DNA of 64,000 bases from an uncultured Gammaproteobacteria bacterium. Lineage in GTDB: Bacteria > Pseudomonadota > Gammaproteobacteria > Pseudomonadales > Pseudohongiellaceae. Under the pieces are notes generated by a model. It had not been told where the DNA came from and did no database searches. It worked only from the letters and a program-made list of their open reading frames with translations. The translations under genes were made by a program, and so were the position numbers. The stretch spans positions 18,727 through 82,726 of the forward strand of contig CAILUG010000041.1 in assembly GCA_903837345.1 (NCBI GenBank). The letters run 5' to 3'. Below are positions 8,955-17,889 of this stretch, piece by piece; position 1 is the first letter of the stretch; each line of letters begins with the position of its first letter.

Positions 8955-9650
8955 TCAGAGCGCAAATTGCAGCGCAGGCAGCTGGGATGAGCGGTGGACG
9001 TCTATCCTGTTGCGGTGCGCATAGGGATCGCCCGGTTCCAGTGAACTGCGGTGCAATGCTGAGAAATCCGGTACGTCACCAATACGCAAACGTTGCAACT
9101 GCAGCAGCAGGCTCGGCCATGCACCGAATCCGGATTCGGCATTGATATGGCCAACCTCGCCGAGATCGATGAAATGACTGCGAAAGCGTTGCTTGAGCGC
9201 CAGCGCATCGGAAAACTTCAGCCAGGGATCGTTCTCACTGCCGATCATGGCACTCTTGACCGGGAATGGCAGGGTTTCCGGCAGGATATCAGCCACACTC
9301 GGTATCTGTCCGGAGGTCCCGTCGAAACGGGTGTTGCGGATGCCGCCACTGGCAGCGAAGCGGCGCGGATCGGCGGGCGCAACGAACAGGATGCCGGCGA
9401 TTGGGCCGGGGTTTTCCGCTGCAACGGTAGCGGCAACCAGGCAGCCGAAGCTGTGTGCGATCACCAGCACCGGACTGCCGACAGCGGCGATCTGGCGGTG
9501 GGCTTGATCAGTCCATGCGCTGATGTCAGGAAACTTCCAGTCAACACCCTGCAGCGCCGAGCTGTCTGGCAATCTTGACTGCAGCCAGTTCTGCCAATGG
9601 TCAGGACCGCTGCCGTGGTAGCCGGGGATGAAGAAGATACTGCTGCTCAT
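8955..9650 (-). CDS. RBBP9/YdeN-family alpha/beta serine hydrolase
   Basis: The 231-residue protein has the short-form alpha/beta hydrolase fold typical of RBBP9/YdeN. The N-terminus is FIPGYHGSGPDHWQNWL, the nucleophile elbow is AHSFG with Ser67, and later segments supply the acid (SENDPWLKFSDA) and base (GEVGHINAESGFG). A cytosolic esterase is likely, substrate unknown. A strong terminator hairpin at 9661-9690 separates it from the amidotransferase gene upstream, so it probably has its own promoter. Confidence 0.85.
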   Translation of the reverse strand: MSSSIFFIPGYHGSGPDHWQNWLQSRLPDSSALQGVDWKFPDISAWTDQAHRQIAAVGSPVLVIAHSFGCLVAATVAAENPGPIAGILFVAPADPRRFAASGGIRNTRFDGTSGQIPSVADILPETLPFPVKSAMIGSENDPWLKFSDALALKQRFRSHFIDLGEVGHINAESGFGAWPSLLLQLQRLRIGDVPDFSALHRSSLEPGDPYAHRNRIDVHRSSQLPALQFAL

Positions 9651-9660
9651 GTCACTTTCC

Positions 9661-9690
9661 CAAAAAAACCGGGATGGGAGGGCCCATCCC
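9661..9690 (-). terminator. Rho-independent terminator after the amidotransferase gene
   Basis: GGGATGGG at 9671-9678 pairs perfectly with CCCATCCC at 9683-9690 around a four-base loop. On the minus strand the hairpin is followed by a run of seven T (9662-9668), the classical intrinsic terminator arrangement. It ends transcription of the gene at 9734-10354. Confidence 0.85.
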
Positions 9691-9733
9691 GCAAGAACTG
9701 CTCATGGAGGGGATCCGGATGAGCAGAGGGGGT

Positions 9734-10354
9734 TCAGATCGAGAAGATAGCCTGCGGTCCTGCCTGCGTCTGTGCGCTACGAGCCGGATGCCACTTGAAA
9801 CGGGAGGCATCGAACCAGCGTGTATTGCTGAGCCAGACACCGTCAAGCTCGAAACCCTTGTCACGGTTGACGATCACGGTCCTTTGCGCCGCCCCATCGA
9901 CGAACACGAAACGATTGTGCGGGCCACACCAGCTGCTCACCAGTTCCTGGAAGAAGCGGTCATGCAGCAATTCCGGGCGATTGCGCAGGATCGGTTGCAA
10001 ATAATCATTCACCAGATGCCAGGTGTCAGAACGCTCCCCGGTATGGCGGGGCAGGTTGACTGTGCCGTTATGCGCCAGATAAATATCATCAGTAATCCTG
10101 ATCGGATGTGTGTTTTCAAAATCCGCCAGGCCGCTGGTGCCATACCGCAGATGGATCACACATTCCTGCGGGTGAAACTCTTCATACAGCTCATGCAGTT
10201 CGCGGCTGGAGGTGGTAGCAGAGCGGCGTATCACCAGTTTGCCGTTTTGGTCATAGCTGATGAAACCGTAGCCATGCGGGTTGAAATCAGCGGCTGAATC
10301 CAGCAACTGTTCGGGCAACACGGCATTCTTGGGTTTATGGATCAGCAGGCACAT
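9734..10354 (-). CDS. Class II glutamine amidotransferase-like protein
   Basis: The 206-residue protein begins Met-Cys-Leu-Leu, so processing would expose Cys2 as the N-terminal nucleophile of class II (Ntn) amidotransferases. Other family marks are NPHGYGFISYD, the HLRYGTSG stretch and AHNGTV, equivalent to the usual HNG motif. No synthase domain is attached, so the ammonia acceptor is unknown. It ends before a good terminator and has the molbindin gene 40 bp upstream on the same strand. Confidence 0.8.
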   Translation of the reverse strand: MCLLIHKPKNAVLPEQLLDSAADFNPHGYGFISYDQNGKLVIRRSATTSSRELHELYEEFHPQECVIHLRYGTSGLADFENTHPIRITDDIYLAHNGTVNLPRHTGERSDTWHLVNDYLQPILRNRPELLHDRFFQELVSSWCGPHNRFVFVDGAAQRTVIVNRDKGFELDGVWLSNTRWFDASRFKWHPARSAQTQAGPQAIFSI

Positions 10355-10394
10355 GGCGGCGTTTTCAGTAGAAAATATTGGTCAGCACTTTTTT

Positions 10395-10613
10395 TCAGAA
10401 TTTGGCCAGCATTACTTCGGTGGCCTTGAATATGGTCAGTAGTTCATCGCCCACCTTGATATTGAGAGAATCAATCGAGCGGGTGGTGATCACCGAGGTG
10501 ACGATGCCGGCGGCGGTTTCCACATCCACTTCCGACAGCACCGGGCCACGGATGATTTCCTTGACGGTGCCTTTGAACTGGTTGCGGGCGTTGATGGCGG
10601 TGATGGCGGTCAT
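10395..10613 (-). CDS. Molbindin-type TOBE domain protein
   Basis: The 72-residue product is a single Mop/TOBE domain (INARNQFKGTVKEI, then VETAAGIVTSVITTRSI and VGDELLTIFKATEVML). Proteins of this size oligomerise and bind molybdate or tungstate oxyanions in the cytosol. The ATG at 10613 has CAGGG about nine bases upstream. Its promoter region carries the 33-bp element shared with cysB, fitting an oxyanion theme. No modABC genes lie nearby. Confidence 0.88.
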   Translation of the reverse strand: MTAITAINARNQFKGTVKEIIRGPVLSEVDVETAAGIVTSVITTRSIDSLNIKVGDELLTIFKATEVMLAKF

Positions 10614-10680
10614 GGCGTATTTCCCTGGAAAATTCGCGTTTTGCTAGTGGGGGCAAGGTAACAGCCGGCCACGACGCAAC

Positions 10681-10713
10681 GAACCAAGAAAATCTGCTTT
10701 GCTTAGCTGATTA
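10681..10713 (-). promoter_or_regulatory. Shared 33-bp promoter element, copy B (molbindin)
   Basis: GAACCAAGAA followed by GCTTTGCTTAGC, 68 bp upstream of the molbindin start. It matches copy A at 26 of 33 and copy C at 27 of 33 positions, ungapped. Position and orientation relative to the gene are the same as in the other two copies. Confidence 0.6.
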
Positions 10714-10729
10714 AGGAAATAGCGAAACA

Positions 10730-10769
10730 GGAGTCAGGAACTATGACTAGGAACTATGACTCTGACTCC
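10730..10769. repeat. 13-bp tandem repeat inside an 8-bp inverted repeat
   Basis: AGGAACTATGACT occurs twice in perfect tandem (10736-10748 and 10749-10761). The pair is flanked by GGAGTCAG at 10730-10737 and its exact reverse complement CTGACTCC at 10762-10769. The block lies between the molbindin promoter and the end of the HD-GYP gene. It may be a structured RNA end or an operator. Confidence 0.6.
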
Positions 10770-10811
10770 AATTACCGTGCAAGGGATAGTCAACCAGATC
10801 AATATTGTTAT

Positions 10812-12800
10812 TCACAACTTGAACTTGCCCTCAGCAAACACCTTGAGGCAGGCATCTGCCACGTACGGGTCATAGCGCGTACCTTTTCCACGCTTGATCT
10901 CGTCCAGCGCCGAGTCTACCCCCAGACTCGGGCGATATGGCCGGTGTGATGCCATCGCTTCGACCACATCAGCCACGCACAGAATGCGCGCCTCCAGCAT
11001 GATTGCTTCTCCTTTGAGTTGCTGAGGATAGCCGGAACCATCCAGCCGTTCATGGTGTTGCAACACCATCTGCGCAATCGGCCAGGGAAAGTCGATATCT
11101 TTCAGGATGTCATAACCGGCTTGTGGGTGAAATTGAATTAACTTGTACTCGGTTTCATTGAGTCTTCTGGGCATGGCAAGTATCTCGGCAGGTATCTGGA
11201 TTTTGCCCAGGTCATGGACAATGCCGCCAAGATGGATGCCGTGTATCTGTTCATCTGGCAGCCCCATTTCCGTGGCGATGATAACCGCCAGTTCTGCCAC
11301 TCGCTGCTGGTGTCCGGCAGTGTAGGGATCACGCAATTCAACAATAGTCGAGATAGCCTCTACGGTATCTTCCAGGTTGCTTTCCAGTTTGGCCAACTGT
11401 TCCTTGATTTGTAACAGGCCCATGTCACGTTCATGACGGGTCCGCAATGCCCCCACACCGAATGCCAAGTCTGAGCCCATCTCTTCAAGCAGTTTGACCT
11501 CTGCGTTGTTGAAGGCATCGGCATGGACCGAATAGATGGTCAGCACGCCAAATACTTTTTCAGCCAGAATAAGAGGCAGGGAAATACTGGCAGCATAGCC
11601 GCGCTGTGCCGCTATTGCACGCCACGGCCGGATGTGTTCGTCGGTCAGGAAGTTTTGTACAACCTGGGTCGCTCCGCTACGTGCTGCGGTTCCTGATGGC
11701 CCGCGACCGCGTTCGGTATCCGACCAGACAATGTGGGCGTCCTCAAGATATCCCTCTTCAACGCCATCTTTTGCAACGATACGAAAGGTCTTGGCTTCAT
11801 CGTGTTCCAGATAGCCTACCCAGGCCATGCGGTAGCCACTCTGCTCGACGATGGCTTGGCACAATGCCGAAAGAAATTCCAGTTCGTTGGTGGCGCCTAC
11901 CAACAGGCGGTTCACCTCGCTTAATGTTGCAAATGCGCGACCAGTATTTGTTGCTTCGTATTCATATCTCTTGCGCTCAGTGATATCAACAGCTAATGCG
12001 TAGATATTATTTTTATTTTCGTTCGAGGCATTGGCGGACCAGTCTAAAAATCTGTACGAGCCATTCTGGTGTCGGTATCGGTTCTCAAAGAAGAGCGTCT
12101 GATTGCCTTTACCAAGGCTCGATAATTCTGCGATGGTTTTATCCTTGTCATCGGGATGAATGAAATCGAGGATATTGGCCCCGATGAATTTATCCAGTTC
12201 ATAGCCAAAAATATCATTCCAAGCCGAGTTCGCCCGTACTACTTCGCCATCTGTTTTACATACTATGTGCAGCGCTATTGGCTGTTCAAAAAATTCTTCT
12301 GCAACTTCCTGATACTGCTTGCGGGCAGTGTTGTCGGTGCCAATCAGCAGGTAACCGATGATTTCGTTTTCCGCATCGCGCAGCGCCGTGACCGAAACGA
12401 TGGCCGGGAAGCGGCTGCCGTCCTTGCGGATCTTGGTCAGTTCGTAGATGTCCTCGATGCCGCGCGCGGCCTTGAACACCAGCGCCTCGAACCCGGGTGC
12501 AATGGTTGTGCCGAATTCAAGGCTCAACTTCTTCGCCCGACCGATCAGTTCCTGCGGGTCAGAGATGACCGCCGGGGTGATCCTGTTTATCACTTCTGCG
12601 GCCGTGTAGCCCAGTATGCGTTCCGCACCGACGTTGAAAAGCTGAATGACACCCTGGGCATCAGTAGCGATACACGAGAAGTTAACGCTGTTGAAGATCG
12701 CGCTCTGCAAGGCGTCTGCCTTGATCAGTGTCTCTTGGTGTCGAATCCCGGTTAAGTCTGAATCAGTACTTAAAGGTAGATCGCGATTATCATTGGGCAA
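10812..12800 (-). CDS. PAS-PAS-GAF-HD-GYP signalling protein
   Basis: The 662-residue product has two N-terminal PAS domains (about residues 25-155 and 160-280), a GAF domain (about 290-450) and a C-terminal HD-GYP domain (about 475-650). The HD-GYP motifs HDLGK and HHERLDGSGYP are intact, so hydrolysis of cyclic di-GMP is expected. No membrane segment is seen, so sensing is cytosolic. The start is taken as TTG at 12800 because AAGGAGG lies five bases upstream; a longer in-frame TTG at 12845 has no comparable site. An alternative role is a degenerate sensor without activity, but conserved residues argue against this. Confidence 0.9.
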   Translation of the reverse strand: MPNDNRDLPLSTDSDLTGIRHQETLIKADALQSAIFNSVNFSCIATDAQGVIQLFNVGAERILGYTAAEVINRITPAVISDPQELIGRAKKLSLEFGTTIAPGFEALVFKAARGIEDIYELTKIRKDGSRFPAIVSVTALRDAENEIIGYLLIGTDNTARKQYQEVAEEFFEQPIALHIVCKTDGEVVRANSAWNDIFGYELDKFIGANILDFIHPDDKDKTIAELSSLGKGNQTLFFENRYRHQNGSYRFLDWSANASNENKNNIYALAVDITERKRYEYEATNTGRAFATLSEVNRLLVGATNELEFLSALCQAIVEQSGYRMAWVGYLEHDEAKTFRIVAKDGVEEGYLEDAHIVWSDTERGRGPSGTAARSGATQVVQNFLTDEHIRPWRAIAAQRGYAASISLPLILAEKVFGVLTIYSVHADAFNNAEVKLLEEMGSDLAFGVGALRTRHERDMGLLQIKEQLAKLESNLEDTVEAISTIVELRDPYTAGHQQRVAELAVIIATEMGLPDEQIHGIHLGGIVHDLGKIQIPAEILAMPRRLNETEYKLIQFHPQAGYDILKDIDFPWPIAQMVLQHHERLDGSGYPQQLKGEAIMLEARILCVADVVEAMASHRPYRPSLGVDSALDEIKRGKGTRYDPYVADACLKVFAEGKFKL

Positions 12801-13016
12801 GGAAACCTCCTTGAAATCGATTGAATCCGACCATGATGTTGCCAAGTCTACTCTCTTGTTCTATTGATATTGCTTATTTTTGAATCATGAGTTTCAGCCA
12901 TTGGCACTGACCGGAAGTCTGCGGCCCGACATTTTGTTCAATCGCGACTATCTACAGAACCTGCGATCCACGCATGGTGGATGCAATAGTGCGATACAAA
13001 TACTGACGCTCTTGTC

Positions 13017-14603
13017 TTACGGACCCTGGCAGGAAAAATTCTCGGCCAGCTTGATGTCCCCGCTGCCTTTGTACTGTGCGTGTTGCGGGTAAGGACACAA
13101 GGGGCGGCTGGTGCCCTGCAAACTTTTGCCGGTGGCTGTCACGCTGGCAGGGGCTTTGTCTTTCTCGACCCAGTCGACAATTGCACTCAGCATGTCGAAA
13201 TTGTCGAGCGTGGCACTGCCGCCCTGACAGTGGCCCATGCCGGGCACCAGAAAGATGCGGCTGAATTTATCGACGGTTTGCAAACCGCCATTGGCGGCAG
13301 TCATGTTCTGGTAATAGTTCACGGTATCCATGGCCGAGAACCACGGATCGCTCATGCCGTGATAGAAGATCTGTTTGCCGCCATGCGAGGTGAAGCTGGA
13401 CAGATTAAGTGAAACCGCGTCACCGATGGCCTGATCGGTGGCAGTCGCGACGATGAATTCAGCATCGACATCCTGCTTCATCATTGCCGCCGATGGTGCG
13501 CCCACCGGCGGTTTGCCGCCGCCAAGAATGCCGGGAATGAAGCCCGGGTCGGCAATGCCGGTGTCGTAGGGAAAGCGCGAATAAACTTTCACACCGCGGC
13601 TGTCGACCGGGCCTGCCAGCGCTTTGGCAAGCGCATCGGCTTTGGCGGGTGCCAGACAGTTGTCGCTCTGGCCGGCCTTGCAGGCGATTGCTTGTGGATC
13701 GAAATTACACGCGGCTACATTGAAGATGAGCCCGTCTTTGGCGCCATCAAGGGCATCACATTTTTGCACCAGGGAATTCACGATCAGCTTTTGCTCGTCT
13801 TTTGAATAAGTGCCGCCCGCCAGTGGCTGGCCTTTGTCATCCTTGGCTGCGGCCTGGTTCATCTGCACGTTGATCCAGCGCAGTGCCAGATTGGAAAGGC
13901 CGGTACGTATCGCGGGTGAGCCCGACACGATGCCGTCAAACAGATAGGGATAACGTTGTGCCATGATCATGCCTTCGCGGCCACCGGTGGAGCAGCCGAC
14001 AAAGTACGATTTGCTGATCACGGAGGTGTAATACTGTTCCACGATCGGTTTGGTAGCCTGTGTCACCCGCATGTTGCCGAGGAAATAGAAGTTGAGCGCG
14101 GCTTCCTGATCGGCCATGAAGCTGCCATCAAACGGGCCTTGTGCCTGATGGCCACTGTCAGTGCTCACCACGGCAAAGCCGCGTGCCAATGCATTCTGGT
14201 CTCCCACCGCCTGGTATCCGAGAGGCTCACCAAGCGTGCCGTTGAGCCCGCCACCACCCTGAAACAGATAGCGGCCATTCCACTTGTCGGGCAGGTTGAT
14301 CGCAAAGCGCAGTGCATAGGACTTGCCATCGCTGCCGGTGCGACGATCAAGCTCGCCTTCCACATGGCAGTGAGGAGGCAACGTCACGGCAGGGGCTTGT
14401 GGTGCAGCCTGTTGCTGACGGTTGGTGTCATGTTTTGCCGAGGTGATCTTCAGCTTGAGATTGGCAGGTGCATAGGCAAGCAACGCAGAACAGGCCGTAT
14501 CTGATTGTGCCCATGCAGAAGCTGAGCTGAGCAAAAGCGCAGCAGCGAGTGCAGTCAGGCCACAGGTCGATGTGCAGGGACGGGCGGGAACAAAGCGAGA
14601 CAT
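13017..14603 (-). CDS. Tannase/feruloyl esterase family exported hydrolase
   Basis: The 528-residue protein starts with a signal peptide ending near SASAWAQ. The mature part shows the family nucleophile region VGCSTGGREGM and the histidine region PGMGHCQGG, giving the Cys-Ser/His-Cys arrangement of the tannase family. These enzymes cleave aromatic esters such as gallate or ferulate esters; the exact substrate is unknown. The ATG at 14603 is chosen because AAGGGG lies seven bases upstream, within the end of the MarR gene. The four-base gap to that gene implies translational coupling and control by MarR. Confidence 0.88.
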   Translation of the reverse strand: MSRFVPARPCTSTCGLTALAAALLLSSASAWAQSDTACSALLAYAPANLKLKITSAKHDTNRQQQAAPQAPAVTLPPHCHVEGELDRRTGSDGKSYALRFAINLPDKWNGRYLFQGGGGLNGTLGEPLGYQAVGDQNALARGFAVVSTDSGHQAQGPFDGSFMADQEAALNFYFLGNMRVTQATKPIVEQYYTSVISKSYFVGCSTGGREGMIMAQRYPYLFDGIVSGSPAIRTGLSNLALRWINVQMNQAAAKDDKGQPLAGGTYSKDEQKLIVNSLVQKCDALDGAKDGLIFNVAACNFDPQAIACKAGQSDNCLAPAKADALAKALAGPVDSRGVKVYSRFPYDTGIADPGFIPGILGGGKPPVGAPSAAMMKQDVDAEFIVATATDQAIGDAVSLNLSSFTSHGGKQIFYHGMSDPWFSAMDTVNYYQNMTAANGGLQTVDKFSRIFLVPGMGHCQGGSATLDNFDMLSAIVDWVEKDKAPASVTATGKSLQGTSRPLCPYPQHAQYKGSGDIKLAENFSCQGP

Positions 14604-14607
14604 AGGA

Positions 14608-15147
14608 TTACCCCTTGGTGTGATGCTTTTTGTTATCCAGCAAATGGCTGGCATTGGCCAGCAGTTGGTCGAGCTGTTTTTTCAGTTGTTTTTCGTTGAT
14701 GCCTGACAGCAGCAGGGTTTCATTGGTTTGCACCTGTGGGCGGATTTTTTCCAGAAAATCGCGGCTTTTGGGGGTGAGGCTGATCAGCTGTGCGCGTGCA
14801 TCACCAGGATCGGCTTGTTTGCTCACCCAGCGTCTGGCGAGCAGTTGCACCACCGAGCGGCTGATCCAGGCCTTGTCGACATGAGCCCGGCGTGCCAGTT
14901 CATTGATGCTGAGCTGACCTGCGTCATACAACAGGTTCATGATGCGCAGGTCGGTAGTGCGCAAGCCGCGTGCGCTGATGGAATGCCTGGCCAGCTGGGA
15001 GACGATATCAACCAGGCGTGACAGTCTGACCTGGATCAGATCTTCCATCCGGCCCTGGTGTTTGTTTTCAGTAGCAGTATTGGCTCTGGCGATAGCTGTT
15101 CTGGATTTTCCGGTGGCCATGGCGCTTTGCTTTCGTTGTGTCCTCAA
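14608..15147 (-). CDS. MarR-family transcriptional regulator
   Basis: The 179-residue protein carries a MarR winged helix: a first helix region LVDIVSQLARHSISARGL, the recognition helix INELARRAHVDKAWISRSV and the wing around DPGDARAQLISLT. It sits directly upstream of the tannase gene in the same operon, so it likely represses that gene until an aromatic ligand binds. The start is uncertain: TTG at 15147 or ATG at 15120, neither with a strong ribosome site. The first 30 residues are basic and low-complexity and may not be translated. Confidence 0.85.
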   Translation of the reverse strand: MRTQRKQSAMATGKSRTAIARANTATENKHQGRMEDLIQVRLSRLVDIVSQLARHSISARGLRTTDLRIMNLLYDAGQLSINELARRAHVDKAWISRSVVQLLARRWVSKQADPGDARAQLISLTPKSRDFLEKIRPQVQTNETLLLSGINEKQLKKQLDQLLANASHLLDNKKHHTKG

Positions 15148-15198
15148 CGATTCTGTATGGGTGTGCAGCAGGAGTCAATCGACTGAAGGCAAGGCCGG

Positions 15199-15840
15199 TC
15201 AGTGAATGCCGTAATCAACCAGATCGTCGAAATAGCCGGTAACACTCAGGCTTATGGTAACCGGGTGATCATTGATATTGAGCCAGAACCAGCCGTGCTC
15301 GCCGTCAAAAGGGGCTGTCAGGGTGCCATTGCCGCTGTTGCTTTCCTGGTCTTCCTTGTAGCGGACAAAAAACTCGGCGCCGAAAGACGGGTCATGGCCG
15401 TGGTAATCGGCATACACCTTGTCGTTGTTGCCGACTTGCCAGGAAAACGCCACCACCTTGCTGATATGCATCTTCACTTTTACTTCGGTTTCCTTGCCGG
15501 CCGGAATCGTGATTTGCAGGGTGCGAGTGAGCGGCGGTGCAGCTTCGTCCTGGAACACGGCAGGATTCGGCAACGGGGTGGGTTGACCAGCATCGGGAAC
15601 CGCGACTTCACGGATTTTTTCATTGCCTCCTACCACATCAGTCAGCCTGACGGTTTTGGCAAGAGGGGTGGCCATTCTGGTGAGTCCAACGACTTTGCCG
15701 AAACCGGTAACGTCGATGCCGTATTCTGCGGGCAGTACTATCAGCAACAGTAATAGTGCAGCAATGGCTGCAGCCAGCGCTACACTGGCCCACAGGCGAG
15801 GCGGAGGAGTCGCAAGAGTTTGTGAAGTATTCAAGTCCAT
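15199..15840 (-). CDS. Membrane-anchored periplasmic protein of unknown function
   Basis: The 213-residue protein has one N-terminal transmembrane helix (about residues 18-40) and a soluble domain facing the periplasm. That domain contains two beta-rich halves and the conserved-looking stretch YADYHGHDPSF followed by GEHGWFWLNINDHPVTI. Proteins of this type are annotated only as transmembrane anchor proteins. It lies 46 bp after the HupE gene and probably shares its transcript with the octaheme cytochrome. I cannot assign a function. Confidence 0.75.
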   Translation of the reverse strand: MDLNTSQTLATPPPRLWASVALAAAIAALLLLLIVLPAEYGIDVTGFGKVVGLTRMATPLAKTVRLTDVVGGNEKIREVAVPDAGQPTPLPNPAVFQDEAAPPLTRTLQITIPAGKETEVKVKMHISKVVAFSWQVGNNDKVYADYHGHDPSFGAEFFVRYKEDQESNSGNGTLTAPFDGEHGWFWLNINDHPVTISLSVTGYFDDLVDYGIH

Positions 15841-15886
15841 GGAATGCTCGCGGGCAGGGTGGAATGGATTGATTGATGAACAAGAC

Positions 15887-16570
15887 TCACGCTGTCAGCA
15901 ACAGGCCGGTCAGCTGGTAACCGAACAGCACCAGGCCGGCAGTCATGATCGCCATGTTGGTGGCAAAGGCGCGGTTGAGAAACGAGGTACTTTGTCGCCA
16001 CCAGCTGAACAGCAAAAGAATCAGAGCCAGTGCGGTGAATTGCCCGAGCTCTACGCCAATATTGAAAGCAATCATGTTGGGCACCAGTGCATCAGGTGAC
16101 AGGTGCAAGTCCTGCAATTTGGTGGAAAGGCCAAAGCCGTGCACCAGCCCGAACAGGAAGACGGCAGCCTTGGTATTGATGCTGAATCCCAACAGGCGGA
16201 AACCACCCACATTCTCGAAGGCCTTGTAAACCACCGACAGTGCGATCACGGCATCCACTGCGAAAGGATTGACGTGAATTGAGGCAAGCACACCGAGCAG
16301 CAGCGTAATGCTGTGTCCAAGGGCAAACAGGCTGACGTAAATCGCCACATCCTTGAGCCGGTACAGGAAGAAGATGACACCGGCCAGAAACAGCAAATGA
16401 TCGTAACCCGTCACCATGTGCTTGGCGCCGAGATAGAGATAGGGAATGAACTGCAAGCCACTCACACTTTCCAGATAGCGGGCATCACTGGCTGCCACAC
16501 CATGGGCAAGCAGCGTGGTTGGCAACAAGCCGCACAGCAACAGCAGTGTTATCCGCCACCTGCTGTTCAT
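15887..16570 (-). CDS. HupE/UreJ family membrane protein
   Basis: The 227-residue protein has a signal-like first helix and about six further membrane helices. Family marks are the early LGAKHMVTGYDHLLFL and LFALGHSITLLLG stretches and the later FGLVHGFGLS, with the conserved histidines. HupE/UreJ relatives are nickel or other metal permeases, but this subgroup occurs with cytochromes and its substrate is unproven. The ATG at 16570 overlaps the TGA of the octaheme cytochrome gene (ATGA), showing translational coupling. Confidence 0.82.
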   Translation of the reverse strand: MNSRWRITLLLLCGLLPTTLLAHGVAASDARYLESVSGLQFIPYLYLGAKHMVTGYDHLLFLAGVIFFLYRLKDVAIYVSLFALGHSITLLLGVLASIHVNPFAVDAVIALSVVYKAFENVGGFRLLGFSINTKAAVFLFGLVHGFGLSTKLQDLHLSPDALVPNMIAFNIGVELGQFTALALILLLFSWWRQSTSFLNRAFATNMAIMTAGLVLFGYQLTGLLLTA

Positions 16571-17847
16571 TGCCCGACTCGCCAGGGCGATACATTGGAC
16601 CACAGCAACAATTGCTGTTTGGCCCATTCAGTGTTCTTTTCGGCGTGGCAGGTTGTGCACGGATTGGGAATCTTGAATTGCTCTGTTTCCGCAGGCGAAA
16701 TGAAATGGAAGGTGTGACTACGGACATTGACGTTGGCAATGGTCTTGGCAATTTGCGGCATGTGGCAACTGACGCAGGCGCTGCCCTTGCTGTCCTCCGC
16801 ATGATGCGTGTGCTGGGCCAGCGTAGTGCCGGTAGGGCCGTTGGGCGAGCCCGGGGCATGACAGCTCAGGCAAAGTGAGTTGCTCATGGCAGGTTTGAGG
16901 GTGTCGGCATTGTTGCTGGTGCCATGCACATCGTGGCACGACCAGCAGGTGACGCCATGCGTAAACATTGCGCTCTGCACAAAGTCATTGGCCTGCATGC
17001 GGTTTTTGTGGGCTGTTCCATCCTGCCAATGCGTGAAGCTGTCTTCGCCCAGCTTGTGTTCTTCCAGTTTCCAGACATCGCTTAGCTTGTCGCCTGGCAA
17101 ATATCCTACCGGCCAGTCGTAATACACCCCTTTGATGGGGTTCTGGCGCGGCTGGCCCTGGGAATGACATTGCATGCATACATCCACCGCCGCCATTGGA
17201 TCGAGATGGGCCGGATTCACGATGTTCACACGCGTGGGTTTGGCAGCGTGCTCGCTGCCGGGGCCATGGCATTTTTCGCAGCCCACATTCCATTCGGTCA
17301 CCTGCTTGGTGACGATGTTGTAATTGGTGGAATGACAACCGTCACACAAGGGGCCGGTGGGGCGCTGCTCATTGGGTTCCGGGTAGAACGCCGTCCACCA
17401 GTCAGTGCCCTTGGCTGCGTGATAGGCAGCCCAGGTGTGATTCTGCACATCCCATTGTGCGGGCTGGGCAAAATAATCATCACCCCGTTTGGTGAAATAG
17501 CGTTGTTTCCATTTGCTGCCGTACATGAAGGCTACATCTGCCAGTGAAAAATTCACCAACGGGTCCTTGGTGCCGAAATTTCCCAGCACTTTTTCAGGAT
17601 GCACTTTGGGATCAACCACCACATTGGCCATGCGTGTCTTTTGCCAGCGTTCATATACCTCGCCATGACATTCCCCGCAGGTAGCCGACCCGACGAAAAG
17701 GGCCGTGTGATTGCCGCCAGTGGCCGGGGCTGCAACTTTTGCCTGGGCCAAAGCCATGGTGGGGAGTGCCAGCATGACGGCCACACCGAAGGCGGCCATC
17801 ACTGCTGTCTGGATTCGCAGACAGAATTTTCCATCCGGCTTGTTCAT
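16567..17847 (-). CDS. Octaheme c-type cytochrome, periplasmic
   Basis: The 426-residue protein has a signal peptide ending near MALAQA and eight CXXCH sites in this order: CGECH, CDGCH, CEKCH, CMQCH, CWSCH, CLSCH, CVSCH, CTTCH. Additional histidines (HTHHAEDSKG, RSHTFHF) can serve as distal ligands. An exported multiheme electron carrier or reductase is certain in type, but the terminal acceptor is unknown. The ATG at 17847 has GAGGG five bases upstream; an ATG four codons earlier would lack one. It heads an operon with the HupE-like protein and the anchored protein. Confidence 0.92.
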   Translation of the reverse strand: MNKPDGKFCLRIQTAVMAAFGVAVMLALPTMALAQAKVAAPATGGNHTALFVGSATCGECHGEVYERWQKTRMANVVVDPKVHPEKVLGNFGTKDPLVNFSLADVAFMYGSKWKQRYFTKRGDDYFAQPAQWDVQNHTWAAYHAAKGTDWWTAFYPEPNEQRPTGPLCDGCHSTNYNIVTKQVTEWNVGCEKCHGPGSEHAAKPTRVNIVNPAHLDPMAAVDVCMQCHSQGQPRQNPIKGVYYDWPVGYLPGDKLSDVWKLEEHKLGEDSFTHWQDGTAHKNRMQANDFVQSAMFTHGVTCWSCHDVHGTSNNADTLKPAMSNSLCLSCHAPGSPNGPTGTTLAQHTHHAEDSKGSACVSCHMPQIAKTIANVNVRSHTFHFISPAETEQFKIPNPCTTCHAEKNTEWAKQQLLLWSNVSPWRVGQ

Positions 17848-17889
17848 GGGGTCCCTCATCGCGGCGGGTGTTACATGATGGAACAGTTG

